Source: Chloroflexota bacterium (GTDB taxonomy: Bacteria > Chloroflexota > Dehalococcoidia > GIF9 > UBA5629). From it: a DNA stretch of 7,082 bases. Location of the stretch: the NCBI GenBank assembly GCA_020354105.1, contig CP070642.1, forward strand, positions 860,559 to 867,640. Direction: 5' to 3'. The translations under genes were made by a program, and so were the position numbers. Below are positions 1 to 5,903 of the stretch, piece by piece. Each line of letters opens with the position of its first letter. Position 1 is the stretch's first letter. The notes under the pieces were generated by a model, which was not told the DNA's origin, did not search any database, and was given only the letters and a program-made list of their open reading frames with translations.

Positions 1-2
1 AT

Positions 3-479
3 ATAGCTGCCATTCGGCACATCAATGAGCATGCATTTGATGGTACGGTTGAAGCAGACATCGTTGAAAAGCTTCGAGACCGAGGTGGACTGACACTTTC
101 GCTCGTTGCCACGCAGGATAATGAGGTTGTTGGACATATTGCATTTAGTCCGGTAAAAATTGAATCAGAGCATTCCAGCTTCGAAGCAATAGCCCTGGCT
201 CCAATGGCGATTCTCCCAGCGTATCAGTGTAGAGGTATTGGCTCTCAACTAGTTCGTGCTGGGCTCGAAGAATGCCGCCGACTTGGCTATAAGGCAGTGG
301 TTGTTCTGGGTCATGCCGATTACTACCCGCGCTTCGGTTTTGTTCCAGCCAGCACCTTTAATCTCAAATGTGAATATCAAGTCCCTGATGAGGCATTTAT
401 GGCTTTGGAGCTAAGTAAAGGCGCGCTATCAAACGTTAGCGGAACGGTAAAATACCAACCAGAATTTCAAGACACCTAG
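3..479 (+). CDS. GNAT family N-acetyltransferase, YhbS-like (5' end missing)
   Basis: The reading frame is open from base 3 to the TAG at 477-479, giving 158 visible residues; the true start lies outside the window. Proteins of this family transfer an acetyl group from acetyl-CoA to an amine, and they are cytoplasmic. The fragment shows the GNAT core in order: a strand and beta-bulge around EVVGHIAFSP (fragment residues 41-50), the acetyl-CoA-binding motif A around LPAYQCRGIGSQLV (71-84) with its Q-x-x-G-x-G pattern, and the GHADYYPRFGFVPA segment typical of the YhbS/COG3153 group. An internal ATG at 204 is not the start, because conserved GNAT sequence continues upstream of it. YhbS proteins are about 165-175 residues, so only some 10-15 residues are missing. 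The substrate is unknown. The gene converges on the minus-strand hydrolase, with 51 bases between the stop codons and no clear terminator hairpin. Confidence 0.88.
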   Translation: MAAIRHINEHAFDGTVEADIVEKLRDRGGLTLSLVATQDNEVVGHIAFSPVKIESEHSSFEAIALAPMAILPAYQCRGIGSQLVRAGLEECRRLGYKAVVVLGHADYYPRFGFVPASTFNLKCEYQVPDEAFMALELSKGALSNVSGTVKYQPEFQDT

Positions 480-530
480 GGGCATCAGCTCACCCGAAAA
501 ATAAATGGGGCTTGACCATTAGCAGGCTAG

Positions 531-1316
531 CTACACGCCAATTTCAGTTTTAAGGACCCTATAGAATTGATCTCTGACACTCAGTTCAAACCAAGGATGA
601 TGACCACATTTCTCTAAAAGGATAAAGCGGAAGTCTTTTAGAGTGTGCGAAAGAGGATCTTTGACCCCTTCAGAAGGATGGGGGTCGTAGTCACCATGAA
701 TTGCGACTACAGGACACTGGATTTTGCTACCGAGTTCCAGCAACTTGCCACTGCTTCTTAACTCAGCGGCTTGTTCCCATACACTCTGATATATATCGTA
801 CTGACATTCCAATCCCTCACTGTTATAGGTAGATGGATTATAGGAGTCAGCTTTAAATATCAATTCTCCAAATCTGGCCAGGCGGACATTCTTGTCCGCA
901 ATATCAACGTTTTCTAGGTCTTCCATCAGTAAAAGGACTTCCGCTCTTTCTTTTTCACTAAGGCGGCTCAATCTGGTTTCCATTATATTTACGGCATACT
1001 TTTCTTCAAAGCCTCCGCTTCCAACGAGTATGAGTTCCCTTACTAACGCAGGATACTGAGCAGCAAAAATAAAACTGAGCCAAGCACCCCATGAGAAACC
1101 AACCAATATTATCGGGATTGCTCCGGCCCTCTCCAAAATTGTCTTTAGCTCCTGGACCTGCCCTTCAATTGTTTTTGCCGTCTGCAGTGGCTCCAGAACA
1201 CCCATGTCGGAAGAGAGTTCACGAGCCACCGGCGCAAGCTCCCCAGGAGCACCTGGCCCACCATGAATGACGGCTACCTTGAAAGGCTCCTGACCATATT
1301 TTCTCAAGTTCTCCAT
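531..1316 (-). CDS. alpha/beta hydrolase with HGGPG motif
   Basis: This is a 261-residue cytoplasmic alpha/beta-fold hydrolase with no signal peptide or membrane helix. The oxyanion-hole motif HGGPG is at residues 18-22, a motif shared with proline iminopeptidases and related esterases and lactonases. The nucleophile elbow GFSWG is at 73-77 with Ser75 as nucleophile. The acid is probably Asp209 or Asp211 in HGDYDPHP (207-214), and the catalytic base is His239 in CGHHPW (237-242). The cap region (about 105-195) is short and helical. All triad parts are present, so it should be active, but the substrate cannot be read from sequence. Iminopeptidase activity is possible, though the protein is shorter than the classical enzymes of about 310 residues. 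The ATG at 1316 has only a weak, A-rich upstream region (no good AGGAG). No better in-frame start is evident, since the first core strand begins near residue 12. Confidence 0.9.
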   Translation of the reverse strand: MENLRKYGQEPFKVAVIHGGPGAPGELAPVARELSSDMGVLEPLQTAKTIEGQVQELKTILERAGAIPIILVGFSWGAWLSFIFAAQYPALVRELILVGSGGFEEKYAVNIMETRLSRLSEKERAEVLLLMEDLENVDIADKNVRLARFGELIFKADSYNPSTYNSEGLECQYDIYQSVWEQAAELRSSGKLLELGSKIQCPVVAIHGDYDPHPSEGVKDPLSHTLKDFRFILLEKCGHHPWFELSVRDQFYRVLKTEIGV

Positions 1317-1366
1317 ATTTCTAATTTTAATCTATCTTAATTTGAAAATAAATAGTCAGTTGCTAA

Positions 1367-1474
1367 AGCCTCGGTTATACATGTATTGAGCACAGGTCTC
1401 TCCCTGGGAGAAAAGCTCAAATAGATGATACACTATGCAGCAAGCTCATTGACAAGCTGCTGGCTGAGGATTAG
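1367..1474 (+). other. open stretch ending in a stop codon, possible 3' remnant of a lost gene
   Basis: A frame opens after a TAA at 1364-1366 and runs for 35 codons to a TAG at 1472-1474. It has no ATG, GTG or TTG start. Its last residues, DDTLCSKLIDKLLAED, read like an amphipathic C-terminal helix of a real protein rather than random translation. It sits in the divergent gap upstream of the membrane protein gene. It could be the tail of a decayed or deleted gene, or chance. No homology is recognised. Confidence 0.2.
1377..1411. promoter_or_regulatory. pair of short palindromes in the divergent intergenic gap
   Basis: Two perfect dyads lie 12 bases apart between the divergent genes. ATACATGTAT is at 1377-1386, and TCTCCC-T-GGGAGA is at 1399-1411. 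The second has only one central base, so it cannot form a hairpin and would have to act as double-stranded DNA, as operators do. The position between a leftward and a rightward gene suits a regulator site, but no regulator gene is present in the window. Both are short enough to arise by chance. Confidence 0.2.
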
Positions 1475-1498
1475 TATGTTTACAACTTGTCAGGTGAC

Positions 1499-2008
1499 AT
1501 GAAGGGGAAAATGGCAAATAATAAATTGATCCGGCCGTTATTCTGGTCTCTTCTTGGTGCTTTCATTCTAGTATTCATTAGCATCTTTGCAATGAATCCG
1601 CCAATAAGGACAATGCTAAACGATTTGTATCCGGACGAAACCGTCGCTGCGATTGTTTCAATCTTCTTTCGGTTATCTGGTCTGCTCTTTTTCGCACTGG
1701 GACTGGCACTGCTGATCCTAACAATCAGGACCAGAGCCAGCCTGAACAGGCCATTAAAGCGGTTTTTATTACTGACCAGCTCTTCTGCGGTGGGAGTCTT
1801 TGCCAGCATATTGCTCCACGGCATGGTATACGGCCTATTCATCCTTCTCCTTGGCGACGACTTCTGGAACAGGGCAGGCCTTGAGGACGAGCCTTTCTTC
1901 TTCATGATGGGTCTCTTCATTTGCCCAATCGCCTACTTGGTGGGAACGATAGGAAGTATTGTTCTTATCATACGTAGAAAGAAACAAAAAATTGATGACC
2001 TGGGATAG
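1499..2008 (+). CDS. four-helix integral membrane protein, function unknown
   Basis: This is a 169-residue protein if translated from the ATG at 1499. It has four strongly hydrophobic segments at about residues 13-33, 49-76, 88-119 and 132-158, and a short basic C-terminal tail (RRKKQK, 159-164). The positive charges at both ends predict that N- and C-termini are cytoplasmic. An acidic, aromatic loop (about 119-132, GDDFWNRAGLEDE) lies between helices 3 and 4. No family is recognised and no catalytic motif is visible. Three starts are possible: TTG 1487, ATG 1499 and ATG 1511. I prefer 1499 because AGGTGA at 1492-1497 can pair with 16S rRNA, although the spacing is short; AAGGGG is only three bases from 1511. 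The last 14 bases overlap the methyltransferase start, which suggests coupled translation. Confidence 0.7.
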   Translation: MKGKMANNKLIRPLFWSLLGAFILVFISIFAMNPPIRTMLNDLYPDETVAAIVSIFFRLSGLLFFALGLALLILTIRTRASLNRPLKRFLLLTSSSAVGVFASILLHGMVYGLFILLLGDDFWNRAGLEDEPFFFMMGLFICPIAYLVGTIGSIVLIIRRKKQKIDDLG

Positions 2009-2654
2009 TCTATATCGCACTAATCAGCAGGTATGGGGTGACAAGCCCAGCGAATTAGCCACCTTCGCCTGCAACTACCTGCAAGGAATCAAACCTCCAA
2101 GCAAAGCTATCGATATATTGGACCTGGGATGTGGCTACGGTCGTGACGCCATGTATTTAGCACGAAACATTAAATGCCAAGTTTTCGGAATTGATGATTC
2201 CAGCGAAGCGATTGAAATGGCACAAAAGTCGCTAGCCGACGATTTGAAATTGTGTGTTAAATTTCAATGTGGTGACTTTAGACAAATGAACAACGGCAAA
2301 TTCGACATTGTATTCACCTCCAATGTTTATCATTTGCTTAAAAGCGACGACAGAAACGCCTTCAGAAATACAATCGATAAGAATGTGAAGCCTGGTGGAA
2401 TGCTTTTCTTCAGCACGCTATCCCTGAGTGACCCCGAACACTTCGGCAAAGGCAAACGCATCGAGAACGAGGATAACTCATTCGAAGACAAGGTGTTCAT
2501 TCATTTTTGTACGCGGGAAGAGATGGAAAGAGATTTCAGCTTCTTAACCATAAAGGAACTATTTGAGTACGAGTTTTATGAGTCGCGCTCTAACGGGGAG
2601 ATTCACCATCACATTTTATGGATGTTTATGGGTGTGAAACGACAAGATTTGTGA
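1995..2654 (+). CDS. class I SAM-dependent methyltransferase, TehB-like
   Basis: This 219-residue cytoplasmic enzyme is predicted to transfer a methyl group from S-adenosylmethionine. Motif I, ILDLGCGYGR, is at residues 41-50. The acidic end of strand 2 is Asp67 or Asp68 in GIDDSS. A QCGDF segment (91-95) supplies the adenine-side acid, motif IV is FDIVFTSNVYHLL (103-115), and the post-motif turn KPGG is at 132-135. The N-terminus WDSLYRTNQQVWGDKPSELA matches the W-x-x-x-Y...W-G-x-x-P-S pattern of TehB-like and thiopurine-type small-molecule methyltransferases, which supports the ATG at 1995 over the TTG codons upstream (1959, 1992). The substrate is unknown; the C-terminal half (EYEFYESRSNGEIHHHILW, 191-209) is consistent with the usual last two strands. 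The gene overlaps the membrane protein gene by 14 bases and lacks a strong ribosome site of its own, so it probably depends on translation of that gene. Confidence 0.88.
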   Translation: MTWDSLYRTNQQVWGDKPSELATFACNYLQGIKPPSKAIDILDLGCGYGRDAMYLARNIKCQVFGIDDSSEAIEMAQKSLADDLKLCVKFQCGDFRQMNNGKFDIVFTSNVYHLLKSDDRNAFRNTIDKNVKPGGMLFFSTLSLSDPEHFGKGKRIENEDNSFEDKVFIHFCTREEMERDFSFLTIKELFEYEFYESRSNGEIHHHILWMFMGVKRQDL

Positions 2655-2680
2655 GCACTCAGCAAATTTAAACCAAGCAC

Positions 2681-2686
2681 AAGGAG
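2681..2686 (+). promoter_or_regulatory. ribosome binding site AAGGAG for the toroid protein
   Basis: AAGGAG ends four bases before the ATG at 2691. It fixes that start and shows independent initiation despite the short gap after the methyltransferase. Confidence 0.7.
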
Positions 2687-2690
2687 CACA

Positions 2691-3698
2691 ATGGCAAAGA
2701 AGATTAATATAACGGAAAATCAGTTAGAGTGGTTGCTGGAACCAGTCGATATTGGCGCGAGATATCTCGCCATGCGTGATCTGACAGAGGGCGATGAAAA
2801 GGAATTAATAACGGCGAAGAAAAGGGCACACACCGAAGGCCCGATTGCTGATGTTCTGGCAAAGATGAACAAAGAAGGGTATTGGGAAAAACCTGGAGCC
2901 GGATATTATCCCAAATATACCGGGACTGTATGGTCGATTATCCTATTGTCTCAGCTTGGTGCTTCCATTGAAATGGATAAACGCCTAGCCACCGCCTGCT
3001 CTTATGCATTGGAGCATATGCTGATAAAAGGTGGACATTTCACAGTAAATGGGCTTCCCTCGGGAACGGTAGATTGTTTGCAAGGAAACCTTTGTGCCGC
3101 ATTACTGGACCTGGGATGTGAAGACCCGCGCTTAGATAAAGCGTTTGAATGGATGGCAAGGAGTGTCACCGGCGAAGGCGTAGCTCCAATGAAGGACAAA
3201 ACAGCCCCGGTGCGTTACTACGCGGGAAAGTGTGGGCCGAATTTTGCCTGCGGCGCCAACAACAAGCTGTCCTGTGCCTGGGGGGCGGTGAAAGTAATGC
3301 TGGCTTTCAGTAAACTGCCAGAGGAAAAAAGGACGACACTGATAAGTAACGCCATTAGCACAGGCGTTGATTTTTTGTTCAGCAAAGACCCGGCCAAAGC
3401 AGATTACCCCTGTGGATATAGCACTAAACCGAGCCAAAATTGGTGGAAATTCGGCTTTCCAGTGTTTTATGTGACCGATTTGCTACAAAATGTTGAGGCG
3501 CTGGTTGGATTAGACTATGGCAATGACCCTCGACTGGAAAATGCTTTCAACATAATTCAAGAGAAGCAAGACCCTCAGGGACGCTGGTTGCTGGAATACG
3601 ACTACACAGGCAAAACATGGCTAGACTTTGGCGCCAAGAAACAACCTAACAAGTGGGTGACACTGCGTGCCCTGCGCGTATTGAAGGCAGTTGCCTAA
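2691..3698 (+). CDS. prenyltransferase/squalene-cyclase-like alpha/alpha toroid protein, cysteine-rich
   Basis: This is a 335-residue cytoplasmic protein with no signal peptide or membrane helix. It looks like a terpenoid-cyclase/protein-prenyltransferase toroid. The N-terminal WLLEPVDIGARYLAMRDL (14-31) is typical of a squalene-cyclase-like group in anaerobic bacteria. A QW-type motif, QDPQGRW, is at 293-299, with a related EGYW at 62-65. There is a visible internal repeat: D-C-L-Q...EDPRLDKAF at 128-152 and D-L-L-Q...NDPRLENAF at 263-286. The DxDD acid motif of squalene and hopene cyclases is absent, so it is unlikely to cyclise squalene. Eight cysteines (103, 129, 135, 143, 181, 187, 195, 241) include a tight set, KCGPNFACGANNKLSCAWG (180-198), that could bind metal or a cofactor. 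As I recall, some relatives carry misleading names such as 'nitrogen fixation protein'; nothing here supports that role. It follows the methyltransferase by 36 bases, probably in the same transcript. Confidence 0.78.
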   Translation: MAKKINITENQLEWLLEPVDIGARYLAMRDLTEGDEKELITAKKRAHTEGPIADVLAKMNKEGYWEKPGAGYYPKYTGTVWSIILLSQLGASIEMDKRLATACSYALEHMLIKGGHFTVNGLPSGTVDCLQGNLCAALLDLGCEDPRLDKAFEWMARSVTGEGVAPMKDKTAPVRYYAGKCGPNFACGANNKLSCAWGAVKVMLAFSKLPEEKRTTLISNAISTGVDFLFSKDPAKADYPCGYSTKPSQNWWKFGFPVFYVTDLLQNVEALVGLDYGNDPRLENAFNIIQEKQDPQGRWLLEYDYTGKTWLDFGAKKQPNKWVTLRALRVLKAVA

Positions 3699-3740
3699 AT
3701 GCTCATAGCTAAATGGCTGAAATAATCTAACTCGTAAGTT

Positions 3741-3769
3741 TTGATACTGAAGAAATCTTATACGATATT
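3741..3769 (+). promoter_or_regulatory. weak sigma-70-like promoter candidate
   Basis: TTGATA (3741-3746, five of six to consensus) is followed after 17 bases by GATATT (3764-3769, four of six). It lies in the 262-base gap (3699-3960) ahead of the hydrolase-membrane fusion gene and would give an untranslated leader of about 185 bases. A second -35-like TTGACT at 3773-3778 has no well-placed -10. Nothing else clear is seen in this gap: there is no strong terminator after the toroid gene. A G-rich run, AAGGGGGGTGGG, near 3836-3847 precedes only a three-codon frame (ATG at 3851). Confidence 0.25.
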
Positions 3770-3947
3770 GCATTGACTCAAACACAGGCGTATACTTAAT
3801 CGAATTTAGCAAATCTCGGTCACTGATTGGTTCTAAGGGGGGTGGGAATCATGCCAATTTGATTTATTAGTCTTCTCTCAAACGGCAGGCTTTGTTGCTT
3901 TCACAATATCCTCAAGAAATTACCCAGAGTCCATATAAATCCAATTT

Positions 3948-3952
3948 AGGAG
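3948..3952 (+). promoter_or_regulatory. ribosome binding site AGGAG that decides the start of the hydrolase-membrane fusion
   Basis: AGGAG ends eight bases before the ATG at 3961, an ideal spacing. This argues against the longer in-frame reading that begins at TTG 3892, whose extra 23 residues are polar and look like non-coding translation. Confidence 0.85.
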
Positions 3953-3960
3953 AAAAAGAA

Positions 3961-5772
3961 ATGCCAAACGAAAACAAATCCAAGCGCACGCAGATAATAA
4001 TGCTTATTGTTGCCCTGTTTGTAATTCTGGTGGGCAATCTGCTGGCCTTTATGATTCAAACCGACGGGTGCAAAGTGAAGGTTAGTGATGTGCGCTTTAC
4101 CGGTACTAATGACATTATGATGAGTGCCTTGCTATACGTACCAAAAGACGTTACCGCTAAGAACCCGGCTCCCGGCATACTTGCGATTCATGGCTATATC
4201 AACTCTCGCGAGACACAGGATGGCTTCGCCATCGAGTTTGCGCGACGCGGTTACGTAGTGCTTGCCATTGACCAGACCGGTCACGGTTACTCTGACCCGC
4301 CCGCCTTTGCAAATCAATTTGGTGCATCCGATGGTCTACGATACCTGAGCAGCCTCAACATCGTTGATAAAGAGAACATTGGGCTTGAAGGGCATTCAAT
4401 GGGCGGCTACGCGATTGTCACCACCGCTTCGATTATGCGAGATGCCTACAAGTCCATGGTCCTGGAATCAACTGCTCCTGGCGTCCTCGCTCCGCCAGGC
4501 AATGCCACCTTCCCGCGCAATTTGGCTGTAGTCCAATCCAACCGGGAAGAGTTCTCAGAAATGCACTGGGGGGTAGTCAACTCCAAGGACATTGCTAAAG
4601 GTGATAAGATGAAAGCTCTGTTCGGGACACAGAGCGAAGTGGTGGTAGGCAAACTGTACGGCTCGATTGCGGACGGAACCGCTCGCAAGCTCTACATGCC
4701 AAGCACCATACATGCGGGAGTCCATTTTTCAACCGAAGCCATTGGTGACGCCATCGAATGGTTCCAGGCAACCCTGCAGGGAGGCAACGGTTTGCCGCCT
4801 TCCGACCAGATCTGGTACTGGAAGGAAATCGGCAATTTGATTGCCCTCATCGGCATGATATTACTGTTCTTCCCAGTCGGCGGCTTGCTCTTGCGCTGCA
4901 GCTTCTTCAAGGAGCTGGAGGAGGCACCGGCCAAACCCAAATCCGCCAAAGGCACTGCCTGGTGGATATCCGCCGTCATAATTGTTGCTGTGCCGGCTTT
5001 GACCTGGTTTCCATTTATTGATATTTTCAATAAGCTCGGGTGGACACCAAACGTGAACTTTCCCGAAAGCATCACCACCCAGGTGATGATATGGGCACTG
5101 TTGGTCGCTGTTATCGCAGCGGCGCTCTTCCTGATATGGCATTTCGCGTTCAACCGCAAGGCAAAAGCCACCGCCAGCGACTACGGCCTAACCTGGGGCA
5201 AAAAGCTGGACTGGGTGAAGATCGGCAAGTCATTCTTGCTGGCTGTAGTGGTGGTATTAGCCGGTTACCTGACCCTGGTATTGTCAGCCTTGTTGTTCAC
5301 GGTTGATTATCGCTTCTGGGTCTTTGCGGTAAAACCAATGTCGCTGCTACATTTCCAAATCTTCTTGGGCTATCTCATTCCCTTTATCCTCTTCTTTGTG
5401 GCTCTGGCCACAGTATTGCATGGGCAGCTTCGGCCCACAGGACGTAAAGGAACGGAATTGAGCCTGGGCAGCGAGATGGCTATCAACTGGGCATTGCTCG
5501 TCTTAGGCTTCGTTATCTTGCTTCTGGTACAATACATCTCACTGATAACGAGTGGCCGATTGGCTTTTATCAGCCCTTCAGGTCCCTTTGTCTATGTTAT
5601 ACCGCTGTTTACCATCATAGCCTTCCAGCTCCTGCCACTGATGACCATCGTGGCTCTAGCTTATACTTACTTCTATCGCAAGACGGGCCATATATACGTC
5701 GGCGCTTTCCTCTGTGCCATGTTGGTTACCTGGATTGTCGTCGCCTCGCAGGCAATTCACTTTGCCTTATAA
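3961..5772 (+). CDS. alpha/beta hydrolase fused to a C-terminal multi-pass membrane domain
   Basis: This 603-residue protein has three parts. An N-terminal membrane anchor at about 11-32 follows a basic start (KSKR), so the next part should face outside the cytoplasm. An alpha/beta-hydrolase domain covers about 40-272: a dienelactone-hydrolase/Xaa-Pro-like core with HGYINSRETQDGF (77-89), the DQTGHGYSD turn (104-112), the nucleophile elbow GHSMGG (144-149, Ser146), and a C-terminal His (His251 or His255) in IHAGVHFS before the last helix. The usual acid loop after strand 6 reads QSNREEF (192-198), so Glu197 or a neighbour may replace Asp. The C-terminal part (about 290-601) has around eight hydrophobic helices, near 290-312, 333-354, 375-397, 422-447, 464-488, 507-530, 542-570 and 577-601, with no transporter motif I recognise. 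The substrate is unknown; a lipid or cell-envelope ester is one guess. It appears to be a single gene with its own strong ribosome site. Confidence 0.87.
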   Translation: MPNENKSKRTQIIMLIVALFVILVGNLLAFMIQTDGCKVKVSDVRFTGTNDIMMSALLYVPKDVTAKNPAPGILAIHGYINSRETQDGFAIEFARRGYVVLAIDQTGHGYSDPPAFANQFGASDGLRYLSSLNIVDKENIGLEGHSMGGYAIVTTASIMRDAYKSMVLESTAPGVLAPPGNATFPRNLAVVQSNREEFSEMHWGVVNSKDIAKGDKMKALFGTQSEVVVGKLYGSIADGTARKLYMPSTIHAGVHFSTEAIGDAIEWFQATLQGGNGLPPSDQIWYWKEIGNLIALIGMILLFFPVGGLLLRCSFFKELEEAPAKPKSAKGTAWWISAVIIVAVPALTWFPFIDIFNKLGWTPNVNFPESITTQVMIWALLVAVIAAALFLIWHFAFNRKAKATASDYGLTWGKKLDWVKIGKSFLLAVVVVLAGYLTLVLSALLFTVDYRFWVFAVKPMSLLHFQIFLGYLIPFILFFVALATVLHGQLRPTGRKGTELSLGSEMAINWALLVLGFVILLLVQYISLITSGRLAFISPSGPFVYVIPLFTIIAFQLLPLMTIVALAYTYFYRKTGHIYVGAFLCAMLVTWIVVASQAIHFAL

Positions 5773-5789
5773 TCTTGTAGTGGGGGCAA

Positions 5790-5823
5790 TATAGTAGGGG
5801 CAGATATCTCTGCCCCTACTATA
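5790..5823. repeat. perfect 15-bp inverted repeat (hairpin), possible dispersed palindrome or terminator
   Basis: The arms TATAGTAGGGGCAGA (5790-5804) and its exact reverse complement (5809-5823) flank a four-base loop, TATC. It starts 17 bases after the stop codon of the hydrolase-membrane fusion, where a terminator is expected, but no T-run follows (CTCGTCTGC), so it is not a classical intrinsic terminator. A near-copy of the left arm, TAGTGGGGGCA (5778-5788), lies just upstream; it matches 5792-5802 in 10 of 11 bases and could pair with the right arm through one G-U pair. Palindromes with TAGGGGC...GCCCCTA cores occur as scattered intergenic elements in many bacteria, so this may be one of a family. 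Confidence 0.7.
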
Positions 5824-5856
5824 CTCGTCTGCAGCGATGGTTAGACTGGTGCTCTA

Positions 5857-5876
5857 TAAAAAGTAGCTGCTTTTTA
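5857..5876. other. small A/T hairpin in the leader of the serine hydrolase gene
   Basis: TAAAAAG (5857-5863) pairs with CTTTTTA (5870-5876) around the loop TAGCTG. The stem is weak (one G-C pair) and lies just upstream of the ribosome binding site. It may be part of a leader or of no importance. Confidence 0.2.
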
Positions 5877-5890
5877 AAAACGATAAAACA

Positions 5891-5897
5891 AAGGAGG
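5891..5897 (+). promoter_or_regulatory. strong ribosome binding site AAGGAGG for the serine hydrolase
   Basis: AAGGAGG ends six bases before the ATG at 5904, a near-perfect Shine-Dalgarno match that fixes the start. Confidence 0.88.
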
Positions 5898-5903
5898 CAC
5901 ATT

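Noticed and set aside
204..479. Short acetyltransferase starting at ATG 204
   Set aside because: Conserved GNAT strands are encoded upstream in the same frame back to base 3, so the gene is cut by the window edge rather than starting here.
1480..1920. Long minus-strand open frame over the membrane-protein gene
   Set aside because: It is antisense to a clearly hydrophobic real protein, is rich in Lys, Arg and Ser with no domain pattern, and has no ribosome site. It is a shadow frame.
2119..3120. Identical 15-base string TGGACCTGGGATGTG at 2119-2133 and 3106-3120, with a shorter copy at 1997-2006
   Set aside because: Both long copies encode Leu-Asp-Leu-Gly-Cys in unrelated proteins using the same codons, which chance explains; nothing repeats around them.
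2691..3698. Squalene or hopene cyclase, or a nitrogen-fixation protein
   Set aside because: There is no DxDD motif and the length is about half that of true cyclases; no P-loop or NifH cysteine pattern is present.
3892..3960. N-terminal extension of the fusion hydrolase from TTG 3892
   Set aside because: AGGAG at 3948-3952 lies inside it, ideally spaced for ATG 3961, and the extra residues are not like a signal or domain.
4692..5171. Minus-strand open frame of 159 codons inside the hydrolase-membrane fusion gene, plus neighbouring shadow frames
   Set aside because: The plus-strand frame has catalytic motifs, membrane helices and a strong ribosome site; the antisense frames show none of these.
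5790..5823. Classical intrinsic terminator
   Set aside because: The stem is strong, but there is no run of T after it on either strand, so only a looser repeat/possible-terminator label is given.
5841..5860. Promoter TTAGAC / TATAAA ahead of the serine hydrolase
   Set aside because: The two hexamers are only eight bases apart, too close for a sigma-70 promoter.
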